A stretch of 64,000 nucleotides of DNA from contig NZ_FNRD01000016.1 in the NCBI RefSeq assembly GCF_900107635.1, positions 1 to 64,000 on the forward strand. Reading direction: 5' to 3'. The first letter of the stretch is position 1. Each line of letters begins with the position of its first letter. This document shows positions 1 to 8,597 of the stretch, piece after piece. The translations under genes and the position numbers were made by a program. The notes under the pieces are model-generated. The model worked only from the letters and a program-made list of their open reading frames with translations, had not been told where the DNA came from and did no database searches. The DNA is from Flavobacterium gillisiae. Lineage in GTDB: Bacteria > Bacteroidota > Bacteroidia > Flavobacteriales > Flavobacteriaceae.

Positions 1-144
1 TTTTCAAATCTATCGATTCTATTACTCTTTATTCTTTTGCTTTAACATCTCTGTTAAAACGGCTGTCAATTCAATATGTCTAGGAACGTGTTCTTATCTT
101 TTTTCAACCTCGCTAATCACTTTTCGTGTTTCTCGAAGCGGGTG

Positions 145-174
145 CAAAAGTACAACTTCTTTTGTTTCTCGCAA
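145..174 (-). promoter_or_regulatory. Leftward promoter, copy 1 (probable rRNA operon)
   Basis: Read on the minus strand, TTG (172-174), a 19-base spacer and TACTTTTG (145-152) match the Bacteroidota consensus TTG-N19-TAnnTTTG. The -7 box runs on into GCACCCGC, which the two copies further upstream share. No gene lies between it and the left edge, so about 140 bases of leader leave the window. Stacked strong promoters suggest a 16S rRNA gene beyond the edge; that is inference. Confidence 0.75.
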
Positions 175-267
175 GAAAAATTTAAAGTTTTTTTGAAGAT
201 GTAAATCTCCGTTTTCTTTATCTTCTCTCACCAGTCTTTCAAGGAACTTTGCATGTTTTGCGGGGTG

Positions 268-298
268 CAAAAGTAATAAGTAAAATCAAATCTCACAA
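268..298 (-). promoter_or_regulatory. Leftward promoter, copy 2 (probable rRNA operon)
   Basis: On the minus strand TTG (296-298), a 20-base spacer and TACTTTTG (268-275) are followed by GCACCCCGC. It lies 123 bases upstream of copy 1 and has the same discriminator-like extension. Confidence 0.75.
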
Positions 299-391
299 GC
301 TTTTTTTGATTTATTTTTAGAAATGATTTCTAATCCTAAACCTCTTAATCACTTGCCAATCTTTTAATGAACTTATTCGCTGTTGCGGGTG

Positions 392-421
392 CAAAAGTAG
401 ACCCTTTATACCGGTATTCAA
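392..421 (-). promoter_or_regulatory. Leftward promoter, copy 3 (probable rRNA operon)
   Basis: On the minus strand TTG (419-421), a 19-base spacer and TACTTTTG (392-399) run into GCACCCGC. It lies 124 bases upstream of copy 2, so the three promoters form a regular tandem array. Confidence 0.75.
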
Positions 422-505
422 TACTTTTAATTGACTATTTTTTGATGCTTTCTTAACCTTGGGTTTAACTCGCTGGAAATACGCGTACTGAAGGAGAAAG
501 TTTTT

Positions 506-540
506 TCCTCTCCGCGGCCCTCTCCGAAGGAGAGGGAGAC
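506..540. repeat. Small GC-rich palindromic repeat, copy 1
   Basis: CCCTCTCC (518-525), GAA, GGAGAGGG (529-536) form a hairpin. The same design occurs at 17640-17671, pointing to a dispersed intergenic palindrome. It sits inside an open frame at 427-678 that I do not accept as a gene. Confidence 0.6.
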
Positions 541-743
541 TTTGCGGACGTGGTTTGCGGGGTTTGTTGGTAAATAAAGTGTTTTTACTATGGATTCACC
601 ATGCGATAACTGAATTGCCAACCTTCCTTTTGTACTCATATAAAGCCTCAGCTTTGAGTATTTGTATTCAATAACCACTAATCTTTCTTTTTTAAGTTGT
701 GTTTTTCAATTCTAACTTAAAACCACGTACCGCTAACCTTCTT

Positions 744-897
744 TTGCTTGCGTTAGGGATAGTAGCGAAAAGCCCACAGTCTCGTCTTTTGGGACGAGAC
801 GAGGACTTGTAGCGGATAGCCCGACCCATTATAAAAAAAGAGGCTACTCCTTTATATATAGGTATACCCTCTTTTTTTATAATGGGGAACGCCCAAA
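744..897 (+). repeat. Dispersed flavobacterial intergenic repeat (family A), copy 1
   Basis: The element has cores like TTAGGGATAGTAGCG and TGTAGCGGATAGCCCG, an internal hairpin, and a closing GGGAACGCCC. Between the last two lies a perfect 17-base inverted repeat (827-843 and 868-884) with a 24-base loop. Read leftward or rightward it ends in a T-run, so it may terminate transcription. Related copies lie near 2763-2857, 24085-24165 and 32887-32995. Confidence 0.65.
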
Positions 898-903
898 TGA
901 TAT

Positions 904-1581
904 TTATGGTTTTGGTTGCTGTGCTTTAGCTTCCCAGAAATCATTCAGATTATCTATGTCTACTGGATGTGCCGGTGGTTGATTCTGCAATCTCCCAGAT
1001 TCAAATGCTCTTGTGAGTATAGTTTCTATCAAAAAGTCTTCATTAGAAACGTAAGGAGCATATTCTGTTTTTAAATTAATATCAAACATGCTGGCTGCGG
1101 TGTTAGACCAAAAGGCTTTCCACCCGCTTTTCAGTGTTTTTACCAGGTCAAAGGTTGTTGTTCCAGTTTGGCGATGGATTAACTTTACTAATATCCGTCC
1201 TTGACTGCGAGACAGTTTTTTCAGCTTTGCCTCAAATTCATCATTAAGGTAACTTTCCACTATTTTGAAATACTTCTTTTTTTCTTTATTGGTAGAAAGC
1301 CTTTCCATTCCTTTATTCAAAAGCGTTAATCTTTCGGAAGCTAACTTAGCATAAGGATAGGTTCTATAGACTCTACTTTGCAAAATAAGAAATTGCTTCT
1401 TAGCATCAGGATCCAACTTTTCTTTTGAAACAATAATTTCTTCTAGTTGAATAGTGTCATTAAGCGCTTCGTCTGTATCCCTTAAAACATAACCCATTTT
1501 TGTAGTGTCTCTAGAAATCACTTGTCCATGAACCACTGCCGTTAAAAAAAGAAAGAAAATCGAAAATTTAATAAAATGCAT
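904..1581 (-). CDS. DUF4294 family secreted protein
   Basis: The 225-residue product starts with a signal peptide (residues 1-19, hydrophobic core followed by VVHGQ). The body carries the block typical of Bacteroidota DUF4294 proteins: the run around YRTYPYAKLA (residues 72-85) and the GWKAFWSNTAA stretch near residues 152-165. The function of the family is unknown; export to the periplasm is inferred. It is transcribed away from the M42 peptidase, with only 80 A/T-rich bases between the two start codons. Confidence 0.8.
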   Translation of the reverse strand: MHFIKFSIFFLFLTAVVHGQVISRDTTKMGYVLRDTDEALNDTIQLEEIIVSKEKLDPDAKKQFLILQSRVYRTYPYAKLASERLTLLNKGMERLSTNKEKKKYFKIVESYLNDEFEAKLKKLSRSQGRILVKLIHRQTGTTTFDLVKTLKSGWKAFWSNTAASMFDINLKTEYAPYVSNEDFLIETILTRAFESGRLQNQPPAHPVDIDNLNDFWEAKAQQPKP

Positions 1582-1661
1582 AAAAAAAAATTTACCGTAA
1601 AATTATACATTATATACGCAAGTGTAATGCCAATTCTATAATTTAGCAAAAAATATATTTT

Positions 1662-2750
1662 ATGAGCACTAAATCGATATTAAAAGAATCCTCTATTACA
1701 TTTTTAGAGCAATATTTAAACAACGCATCCCCAACTGGCTTTGAAGCCGAAGGCCAGAAATTGTGGATGGAGTATTTAAAACCATATGTTGATACATTTA
1801 TAACAGACACTTACGGAACAGCAGTAGGAATTATTAATCCAGATGCTCCTTATAAGGTAGTAATTGAAGGACATGCTGACGAAATTGCATGGTATGTAAA
1901 CTACATTACTGATGAAGGAATGGTTTATGTAATTAGAAACGGTGGATCTGATCACCAAATTGCACCTTCTAAACGTGTAAATATTCACACAAAAAAAGGA
2001 ATTGTAAAAGGAGTATTTGGCTGGCCAGCTATTCATACTCGTAATAGAGACAAAGAAGAAAATGCTAAAATAAGTAACATTTTCATTGACCTAGGTTGTG
2101 AGACTAAAGAAGAAGTTGAAAAACTAGGCGTTCATGTGGGTTGTGTAATCACTTACCCTGATGAATTTATGGTTTTGAATGAAAACAAATTTGTTTGTCG
2201 CGCCATAGACAACCGCATGGGTGGTTTTATGATTGCCGAAGTAGCGCGTTTATTGCATGAAAACAAAGTAAAATTACCTTTTGGATTGTACATCACCAAT
2301 TCTGTTCAAGAAGAAGTGGGTCTTCGTGGTGCTGAAATGATTACTCAAACCATCAAACCAAACGTAGCTATTGTTACTGATGTATGTCACGATTCTACTA
2401 CTCCTATGATTGACAAGAAAATTGAAGGAGATACTAAAATAGGAAAAGGGCCAGTGGTGACTTATGCACCTGCAGTTCAAAATAACCTGAGAGAACTAAT
2501 TCTAAATACTGCCGAAGAAAAGAAAATTCCTTTCCAACGTTTAGCTTCTTCAAGAGTTACTGGAACAGACACAGATGCATTTGCGTACAGCAATGGTGGT
2601 GTGGCTTCAGCATTGATTTCGCTTCCTTTGCGTTATATGCATACGACTGTTGAAATGGTGCACCGTGATGACGTAGAAAATGTTATTAAACTAATTTACG
2701 AAACACTTTTAAAAATAGAGAACAACGAAACATTTTCTTATTTTAAATAA
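1662..2750 (+). CDS. M42 family metallopeptidase (glutamyl aminopeptidase / FrvX-like)
   Basis: This is a full-length 362-residue cytoplasmic aminopeptidase of the M42 clan, which assembles into large oligomers and trims peptides. Likely metal ligands are the His of EGHADEIAW (residue 70 region), the Asp of CRAIDNRMGG (about 182), the Glu pair of VQEEVGLRGAE (about 216-217), the Asp of TDVCHDS (about 239) and the His of LRYMHTTVEM near the C terminus. The substrate cannot be read from sequence. It appears monocistronic: a dispersed repeat and a strong hairpin follow. Confidence 0.9.
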   Translation: MSTKSILKESSITFLEQYLNNASPTGFEAEGQKLWMEYLKPYVDTFITDTYGTAVGIINPDAPYKVVIEGHADEIAWYVNYITDEGMVYVIRNGGSDHQIAPSKRVNIHTKKGIVKGVFGWPAIHTRNRDKEENAKISNIFIDLGCETKEEVEKLGVHVGCVITYPDEFMVLNENKFVCRAIDNRMGGFMIAEVARLLHENKVKLPFGLYITNSVQEEVGLRGAEMITQTIKPNVAIVTDVCHDSTTPMIDKKIEGDTKIGKGPVVTYAPAVQNNLRELILNTAEEKKIPFQRLASSRVTGTDTDAFAYSNGGVASALISLPLRYMHTTVEMVHRDDVENVIKLIYETLLKIENNETFSYFK

Positions 2751-2762
2751 TAGTTTCAGGAG

Positions 2763-2857
2763 CTAATCCCGCTATCCGCTGTATTCCCGATAAACAAAAA
2801 CTACGGCTAAAAAAAGCCTTGTTTTTCTAAATCGGGAGATGCCGCTACTATCGGGGC
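2763..2857 (-). repeat. Dispersed intergenic repeat (family A), copy 2
   Basis: Read on the minus strand it contains GATAGTAGCGGCATC, an internal hairpin and ACAGCGGATAGCGGG, the same arrangement as the copy at 744-897 but inverted. It lies just after the M42 peptidase stop codon. Confidence 0.6.
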
Positions 2858-2863
2858 TAAAAT

Positions 2864-2903
2864 AAAAAAAGCCGTAATTCTACAATTGAATTACGGCTTT
2901 TTT
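2864..2903 (+). terminator. Rho-independent terminator
   Basis: AAAAAAGCCGTAATTC and its complement GAATTACGGCTTTTTT flank a 7-base loop and end in a T-run. It closes the M42 peptidase transcript and would also work on the other strand. Confidence 0.85.
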
Positions 2904-2932
2904 ATTAAATTTACTTACCAAAGAACCTATAA

Positions 2933-3388
2933 ATGCAGTCAAAAGCTCAAAATATCGAAGAGTATTTAAACGAACTTCCCAAAGACCGAAAAACAGCAAT
3001 GAATAACCTTCGAGAAACCATTCTTGCCAATATCCCTAAAGGCTTTAACGAGGAAATGAGTTATGGAATGATTGGTTACGTTCTACCACATTCAATTTAT
3101 CCAAACGGCTATCATTGCAATACTAAACTTCCGCTACCTTTTATCAATATTGCTTCACAGAAAAACTTTATCGCTTTATATCATATGGGCATTTATGCTA
3201 GTCCTGATTTATTGAAATGGTTTACCGATGAATTCCCTAAACACAGCAATCAAAAGTTAGATATGGGAAAAAGTTGTATTCGATTCAAAAAAGCAGACCA
3301 AATTCCTTTTAATTTGATTGCTGATCTAGTTCAAAAAATGTCCGTTGAAGAATGGATCGCAATTTATGAATCACAGATCAAAAAATAA
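2933..3388 (+). CDS. DUF1801 domain protein (YdhG-like)
   Basis: The 151-residue soluble protein has the DUF1801 fold features: an N-terminal helix with YLNELPKDRK, the NEEMSYGMIGY segment (residues 39-49) and FIALYHMGIYA (about 82-92). Family members are small, often iron-chaperone-like or uncharacterised; no activity can be assigned here. It is 23 bases upstream of the SRPBCC gene in the same direction, so the two are probably cotranscribed, and the shared terminator after 3951 supports this. Confidence 0.8.
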   Translation: MQSKAQNIEEYLNELPKDRKTAMNNLRETILANIPKGFNEEMSYGMIGYVLPHSIYPNGYHCNTKLPLPFINIASQKNFIALYHMGIYASPDLLKWFTDEFPKHSNQKLDMGKSCIRFKKADQIPFNLIADLVQKMSVEEWIAIYESQIKK

Positions 3389-3411
3389 AAACAACCTTAA
3401 AATTTACAACT

Positions 3412-3951
3412 ATGAAAATTATCAAAGGAATTCTCTTTACCATCTTAGGAATCATCGCTCTGGCTTTAATTATCGCATTATTTATGCCAAAAGAATATGC
3501 AGTTGAGCGAGAAGTGGTTATCAACCAACCAAAAGACACCGTTTTTAATTATGTAAAACACTTGAAAAATCAAGATAATTTCAGCGTCTGGTCAAAGACG
3601 GACCCAAACATGAAGAAAACTTTCACCGGAGTAGACGGCACTATCGGTGCGATTGCAGCCTGGGAAAGTGATAATGAAGAGGTAGGTGTTGGCGAACAAG
3701 AGATAAAAAATATCGTGGAAGGAAAACAAATTTATTTTGAATTACGTTTTAAAGTCCCATTTAAATCAACCGCTAAAGCCTACATGATTACAGAAGCAAT
3801 TTCACCTAATGAAACTAAAATTAAATGGGGATTTAATGGCGTTATGGATTACCCCATGAATTTAATGTTGCCTATTATGCAAATGGAAAAGCTTATTGGT
3901 AATGACCTACAGACTGGACTTGATAATTTAAAAGTCATTTTAGAAAAATAA
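3412..3951 (+). CDS. SRPBCC (START/Bet v1-like) family protein
   Basis: The 179-residue protein has one N-terminal membrane segment (residues 5-25) followed by a polyketide-cyclase-type SRPBCC domain. The VINQPKDTVFNYVKHLKNQ stretch, the FTGVDGTIGAIAAW turn and the C-terminal amphipathic helix (GNDLQTGLDNLKVIL) are visible. Such domains bind hydrophobic ligands, but the ligand is unknown. It probably forms a two-gene unit with the preceding DUF1801 gene and ends at a bidirectional hairpin. Confidence 0.82.
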   Translation: MKIIKGILFTILGIIALALIIALFMPKEYAVEREVVINQPKDTVFNYVKHLKNQDNFSVWSKTDPNMKKTFTGVDGTIGAIAAWESDNEEVGVGEQEIKNIVEGKQIYFELRFKVPFKSTAKAYMITEAISPNETKIKWGFNGVMDYPMNLMLPIMQMEKLIGNDLQTGLDNLKVILEK

Positions 3952-3963
3952 AAGTTAGCTATA

Positions 3964-4012
3964 ATAAAAGAGAAAGCCGCATTTCCATACAGAATTGCGG
4001 CTTTCTCTTTTA
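3964..4012. terminator. Bidirectional Rho-independent terminator
   Basis: AAAAGAGAAAGCCGCA pairs with TGCGGCTTTCTCTTTT around a short loop. It separates the convergent SRPBCC and purC genes and has a T-run on both strands. Confidence 0.88.
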
Positions 4013-4026
4013 ATATGTTTATCTTA

Positions 4027-4980
4027 CTATCTATTCTCTAAATAAGCCAAGACGTTTTGTTCAATTCTTTCATTGATATTTGAAATGTCAGCCTTAACGA
4101 ATTTTTCACCAAGGATCTTTTCATATAATTCAATATATCTTTCAGAAACTGTTTCGATGTATTCATCAGACATATCAGGAATCTGTTGTCCTTCTAAACC
4201 TTGAAAACCATTTTGAATCAACCAACGGCGTACAAACTCTTTAGATAATTGTTTTTGCTCTTCTCCTTTGTCTTGTCTATCTTGATATCCTTCAGAGTAA
4301 AAATAACGAGAAGAATCTGGAGTGTGGATTTCGTCAATTAAAACAATTACACCTTCTTTAGTTTTTCCAAACTCATATTTGGTATCTACCAATATTAAAC
4401 CGCGACTTGCAGCTATTTCAGTTCCTCTTTGAAATAAAGCTCTGGTGTATTTTTCTAAAACTAAATAATCTTCTTCTGTTACAATTCCTTTTGCTAAAAT
4501 GTCCTCACGAGAAATATCTGCATCGTGTTCTCCGTTATCTGCTTTTGTTGTCGGCGTAATTATAGGAGTTGGAAATTTATCATTTTCTTTTAATCCTTCC
4601 GGCATTGGAACACCGCAAATTTCTCTTTTACCAAGAGCGTATTCACGAGCCGCATGACCAGATAGGTATCCACGAATTACCATTTCTACTTTAAAAGGCA
4701 CACATAAATGACCTACAGCGACACTAGGATCCGGAGTTGCAATTAACCAATTCGGAACAATATCCTGCGTTAATTCCATGAACTTAGTAGCAATTTGATT
4801 CAGAATCTGACCTTTGTAAGGGATTCCTTTTGGCAAAACCACATCAAAAGCTGAAAGTCTGTCTGTCGCTACCATGACCAATAGATCGTCATTGATATTG
4901 TACACTTCCCTTACTTTACCTCGGTAAACCGATTTTTGATTTGGGAAGTTAAAATCCGTAGTTGTAATTGTATTACTCAT
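4027..4980 (-). CDS. purC: Phosphoribosylaminoimidazole-succinocarboxamide synthase
   Basis: This is SAICAR synthase of purine biosynthesis, which joins CAIR and aspartate using ATP. Recognisable blocks are YRGKVREVY (nucleotide-binding N terminus), ATDRLSAFDVVLP, VVIRGYLSGHAAREY-like sequence and the IDEIHTPDSSRYF box near residue 235. The start at 4980 gives 317 residues, the usual length. The open frame runs up to 5073, but a good promoter lies at 5008-5038, inside that extension, so the longer start would precede transcription. Confidence 0.93.
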   Translation of the reverse strand: MSNTITTTDFNFPNQKSVYRGKVREVYNINDDLLVMVATDRLSAFDVVLPKGIPYKGQILNQIATKFMELTQDIVPNWLIATPDPSVAVGHLCVPFKVEMVIRGYLSGHAAREYALGKREICGVPMPEGLKENDKFPTPIITPTTKADNGEHDADISREDILAKGIVTEEDYLVLEKYTRALFQRGTEIAASRGLILVDTKYEFGKTKEGVIVLIDEIHTPDSSRYFYSEGYQDRQDKGEEQKQLSKEFVRRWLIQNGFQGLEGQQIPDMSDEYIETVSERYIELYEKILGEKFVKADISNINERIEQNVLAYLENR

Positions 4981-5007
4981 TATGATTAGTGTTGCGTTGT
5001 TGTTTTG

Positions 5008-5038
5008 CAAAAATAGGTTGTTTCGCAGAGAAACACAA
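5008..5038 (-). promoter_or_regulatory. purC promoter
   Basis: On the minus strand TTG (5036-5038), a 20-base spacer and TATTTTTG (5008-5015) match the Bacteroidota consensus. Transcription would begin near 5001, about 20 bases upstream of the chosen purC start. Confidence 0.7.
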
Positions 5039-5072
5039 AATTGTTGAAACATTATTAAGGTAATAGAACGCA

Positions 5073-7421
5073 CTATTTTTCAAGAAGCGTATCATTAAAT
5101 AAATTCAATATTCTACTATACTCATCAACCCATGAATAAGTTTCTTTAAAGCCGTGAGCTTCAACTGGGAAAGAGGACAGACTCCAGTTTTTCTTTCCAA
5201 GCTCAATGAAACGTTGTGACAAACGAACAATATCTTTATACTCCACATTATCATCCACCATTCCGTGAAGCATTAATAAGTTTCCTTGAAGATTATCCGC
5301 GAAATAAATTGGAGAACTTTTTTTGTAAGCATCAGGATCAGTTTCCGGGAAATTCAAAATATTACCTGTATATCCATGATTGTAATGTGCCCAATCTGTA
5401 ACTGAACGTAAAGCTGCACCCGATTTAAACTCGGTAGGCTCTGTTAACATTGCCATTAGCGTTATAAAACCGCCGTATGATCCACCGTACATACCTACTC
5501 TATTTGCATCAATGCCTAAATTTTGAACTAAATAATTTTTACCATCTATCTGATCTGATAAATCTTTCCCTCCCATAAATCGGTAAATTCCCGTCCTGAA
5601 ATCTCGTCCATAACCATCACTGCCTCTGTAATCGATATCTAGAACGGTGTAACCCAAATCAGTCAATAAATTATGAAACATATATTCTCTATGGTAACTA
5701 CTCCAGTAATTGTGGGCGTTTTGCAAATAACCCGCACCATGAACAAAGACAATGGCTGCTTTATTTGTTTTGGTTGCTTCAGGTTTGTATAGTCTTGCAT
5801 TTACATTAGTCCCATCTTGTGATTTGAATGTGATTACTTCAGGAGTTCGCCAAGAATAAGATTCAAACTCTTTGGAGGTAGAATGCGTTATTCCGCTTAA
5901 TGCTGTTTCTTTTTTATTGGCAGCTATATAAAATTCCCAAGGTTTATTTTTATATGAATAACGAACAAGCATTGTACTTTCATCAGGAGATAGACTTACT
6001 TCATGCGCTCCATCTTTAGTCAGAATGGGTTGTAGTTCACCGCCAGAAACTCCCAACTTATAAAACTCCCGATTTCCTGGATGTGTTGTATTTGTAGTTA
6101 AATAAAAAGATTTCTTATCCCTAGAAAGTGTTACTTCTCTTACTTCCCAATTTCCCTTTGTGAGTTGGATTTTCTTGTTTGACTTTAAGTTATAACTATA
6201 CAAATGTGAATATCCTGATACTTCCGACTGGAAATAAATAGTTTCATTATCTCCCAAAAATTCTAAAGTTCCTGAACTATTAGCATATGGAGGAATACCA
6301 GGTCCACCAATCCAAGCTTCATCGTGCTGGTGCTCTAACTCCTTGAAAGTTCCTTTTTCTAAATTTAATTCAACGATCCATCGGTCTTTATTGTCCAGAC
6401 TTCTAATCTCTGTAATGGCATGCACGCCATCTTCACTATAGGTAGGTTCTTGAACAAAAACCAACTTATCTTCCTTTTCTTTATTTTTTAAATTCTCATA
6501 TTCGTTGTAGTAGGCAGGATTATCTTGAATATGACTTAAAGTAGAAAAATTGACAAAATAAACGGAATCTTTAGCCACCGAATAAATTCCGAATTTTGAT
6601 TTATTTAAATTTGCTACCGATACTTTTCTCTTTGTATCTACGGATTGATTGTAACCGTCTTTTGTAATGAAATTTTCCATTATTTCGCTTTTACTCTCAG
6701 CAGCATCAACTAATCTAAAAGTGGCGTAATTCCCTTTTGGAGCCATCTTCAGACTTTCAAAAGAACTTTTTCCGTAATAATATGTTTTAGGGAAGTCTGA
6801 TTTATTTTCATCAGCTTTTGCTTTATTCCATTTTTTCTTTGCTTCTTGATCACGAATAAATTGAAACAATTCTTTTTGCTGAGAATTTAAAAAACTGTCT
6901 TTCTCCTCTTCCTTTTCCTTTTCTTTTCCTTGTTTAAAATTCGTGAGTTGGACAAGTGTCCCTAGATTCGTATCTAATTTAAGGATGTTTTCATTTTGCA
7001 CAAAAAACAACATTCCTACATCTGTTCCTAATTGTAGATTAGAAACTGGATTAGATTGTTGCAGTAGTTTTTTGTTCCTTTTATTTTGGATAGAATACGA
7101 ATACAAAGCTCCTTTATCAATATAATATACGATATCTGCATTCGGTTTTCCTTTAAAATCTAATTTAGAGAACGAAGCTTCTGGCGCAGCAACTAAAAGA
7201 GGTTTTGTCATTCCTTTTTCCCAGAAATAAGTACTGGCTCCCAACTCATTATTGGGGTTCCATTCAAAATATACTTTTTTACTATCTAAAGACCATCTAC
7301 CATAAAAAGGCTGCTCTCCAATGAAAGTGTCTCCTTTCATGATGTCTTCAAGCTGAAGAACTTGACTTTGGGACGTAAAGGAGAAAAATATAAATGCTAC
7401 GATAAAAAGAGTTCTGATCAT
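5073..7421 (-). CDS. S9 family prolyl oligopeptidase / DPP IV-like peptidase, secreted
   Basis: The 783-residue product begins with a signal peptide (MIRTLFIVAF, then FTSQSQ), an N-terminal beta-propeller-like half, and a C-terminal alpha/beta hydrolase. The nucleophile elbow is GGSYGG (Ser near residue 648); Asp and His are in MVDDNVEY and EAHGFKE near the C terminus. It probably cleaves peptides in the periplasm for nutrition. The start at 7421 is preferred over 7445 because it opens directly with the signal peptide and a TATTTTTG box (7443-7450) overlaps the longer start. Confidence 0.88.
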   Translation of the reverse strand: MIRTLFIVAFIFFSFTSQSQVLQLEDIMKGDTFIGEQPFYGRWSLDSKKVYFEWNPNNELGASTYFWEKGMTKPLLVAAPEASFSKLDFKGKPNADIVYYIDKGALYSYSIQNKRNKKLLQQSNPVSNLQLGTDVGMLFFVQNENILKLDTNLGTLVQLTNFKQGKEKEKEEEKDSFLNSQQKELFQFIRDQEAKKKWNKAKADENKSDFPKTYYYGKSSFESLKMAPKGNYATFRLVDAAESKSEIMENFITKDGYNQSVDTKRKVSVANLNKSKFGIYSVAKDSVYFVNFSTLSHIQDNPAYYNEYENLKNKEKEDKLVFVQEPTYSEDGVHAITEIRSLDNKDRWIVELNLEKGTFKELEHQHDEAWIGGPGIPPYANSSGTLEFLGDNETIYFQSEVSGYSHLYSYNLKSNKKIQLTKGNWEVREVTLSRDKKSFYLTTNTTHPGNREFYKLGVSGGELQPILTKDGAHEVSLSPDESTMLVRYSYKNKPWEFYIAANKKETALSGITHSTSKEFESYSWRTPEVITFKSQDGTNVNARLYKPEATKTNKAAIVFVHGAGYLQNAHNYWSSYHREYMFHNLLTDLGYTVLDIDYRGSDGYGRDFRTGIYRFMGGKDLSDQIDGKNYLVQNLGIDANRVGMYGGSYGGFITLMAMLTEPTEFKSGAALRSVTDWAHYNHGYTGNILNFPETDPDAYKKSSPIYFADNLQGNLLMLHGMVDDNVEYKDIVRLSQRFIELGKKNWSLSSFPVEAHGFKETYSWVDEYSRILNLFNDTLLEK

Positions 7422-7494
7422 TTTTGTACGGTTTGTTTCACACAAAAATACACTTTGAATCGTATTTAAAAAAATATCGTGACTTTTAGAATAC

Positions 7495-8322
7495 TTAAAT
7501 ACTTAAAATAGTATGCTTCAGTAGTTTTTCAGATAGATATGTAGCTACGCCATTGTCGTAATTAGTTGCTATTACTTCAAGGTGAGAAAGCTTGTTCTTT
7601 AAACTATCAGGAGCATTTCCCATTAGTAATCCTTTGGCTGTAGCATTTAACATATTTTCATCGTTGTATCCATCACCAAAGGAAATGGTCTGATGAAAAC
7701 TTAGACTTTCTATTTCTAAAATCTTGGCAATAGCCACACTTTTATCGACCGTCTTGTCCATAAACTCCAAACAAAGCGGTAAACTAAATGCGTGACTAAA
7801 AACACCTGAATACTTTTCTACTATTTTATCTCTCAGCTCCATTAATCTAGAATGGCGCTCATGAGTAAAAAACATTTTTATGGCACTCAAGTCTTTTACG
7901 GTATCAAAATTTACAAGCTCAGGCAAATAATTCAATTCCGTCTGAAAACTGTTTAAAGCCTCATTATGTTTATTAGTCAACCAAACATCCTCCTTAAATA
8001 CTACTGTGGTAAACTCTTCATCTATTCCCAGTGATAAAACTGATTTTATCGCCTCGCTACTAATATTATGAGAAAAAAGAAGTTCATTTTCTGGCGAGTG
8101 AATTCTAGCTCCATTTGATGTTACTAAATAGACCGGACATCCTAAGCCTTTAACAATAGGCATAGCATCGAGATGATGACGACCTGTAGCAACAATTAGC
8201 AGATAATTCTGCTTGTGCAACTCTTGAAAAACTGTTTTGGTATATTCTGATATTCGGTGTTCTTTGTTTAATAATGTTCCATCTAAATCAGTAATTACTA
8301 CTTTTATTTTCTCTTCTAACAT
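7495..8322 (-). CDS. HAD superfamily Cof-type sugar phosphatase
   Basis: The protein is a HAD-IIB hydrolase of about 275 residues. Motif I is ITDLDGTLL right at the N terminus (nucleophile Asp), motif II is the ATGRH segment, and motif IV is FGDGYNDENML near the C terminus. A C2-type cap lies between. Such enzymes dephosphorylate sugar phosphates or FMN; the substrate is not readable. The frame extends to 8355, but a promoter at 8353-8382 places the start at 8340, 8334 or 8322; I chose 8322, which best fits family N termini. Confidence 0.85.
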   Translation of the reverse strand: MLEEKIKVVITDLDGTLLNKEHRISEYTKTVFQELHKQNYLLIVATGRHHLDAMPIVKGLGCPVYLVTSNGARIHSPENELLFSHNISSEAIKSVLSLGIDEEFTTVVFKEDVWLTNKHNEALNSFQTELNYLPELVNFDTVKDLSAIKMFFTHERHSRLMELRDKIVEKYSGVFSHAFSLPLCLEFMDKTVDKSVAIAKILEIESLSFHQTISFGDGYNDENMLNATAKGLLMGNAPDSLKNKLSHLEVIATNYDNGVATYLSEKLLKHTILSI

Positions 8323-8352
8323 TTTAATTTTCATATTCATTTGTAATCTTTT

Positions 8353-8382
8353 CAAAAATATTGAATTTTAAATAGATTTCCA
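8353..8382 (-). promoter_or_regulatory. Promoter of the HAD phosphatase gene
   Basis: On the minus strand a TTG, a spacer of 20 bases (GAAATCTATTTAAAATTCAA) and TATTTTTG (8353-8360) match the Bacteroidota consensus. It overlaps the most upstream possible start codon at 8355 and so rules that one out. Confidence 0.65.
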
Positions 8383-8527
8383 ATAGCAAACCAATAGTTA
8401 ACAAGTTCTTTACATTTAAAAACGCTGCTGTATTTATACCTTATACGAGGGTAACCAATTGTCTTTTACTTCACTTATTACCTACCATTTCTCACCACCT
8501 ATCAAATCAAAATGATGTACAAATATT

Positions 8528-8554
8528 AATTGTTGCATTTTAAATACAACAATT
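8528..8554. promoter_or_regulatory. NsrR-type operator upstream of hmp
   Basis: AATTGTTGCATTT (8528-8540), one central T, and AAATACAACAATT (8542-8554) form an inverted repeat with one mismatch. Its 11-1-11 core resembles the known NsrR consensus AAGATGCATTT-N-AAATACATCTT at 8 of 11 left-arm positions. It lies just upstream of the -7 box, over the -33 region, where a bound repressor would block RNA polymerase. The downstream Rrf2 gene is the natural candidate regulator. Confidence 0.78.
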
Positions 8555-8566
8555 AAACTTTTAGCC

Positions 8567-8574
8567 TACCTTTG
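8567..8574 (+). promoter_or_regulatory. hmp promoter -7 box
   Basis: TACCTTTG matches TAnnTTTG and sits 23 bases upstream of the hmp start codon. No TTG is present at the -33 position, which is occupied by the inverted repeat. Confidence 0.65.
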
Positions 8575-8597
8575 TAAAAATATTAAATACAAAAATC

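Noticed and set aside
427..678. Leftward 83-residue frame
   Set aside because: It covers a GC-rich palindromic repeat, has no recognisable domain and lies within the promoter/repeat region.
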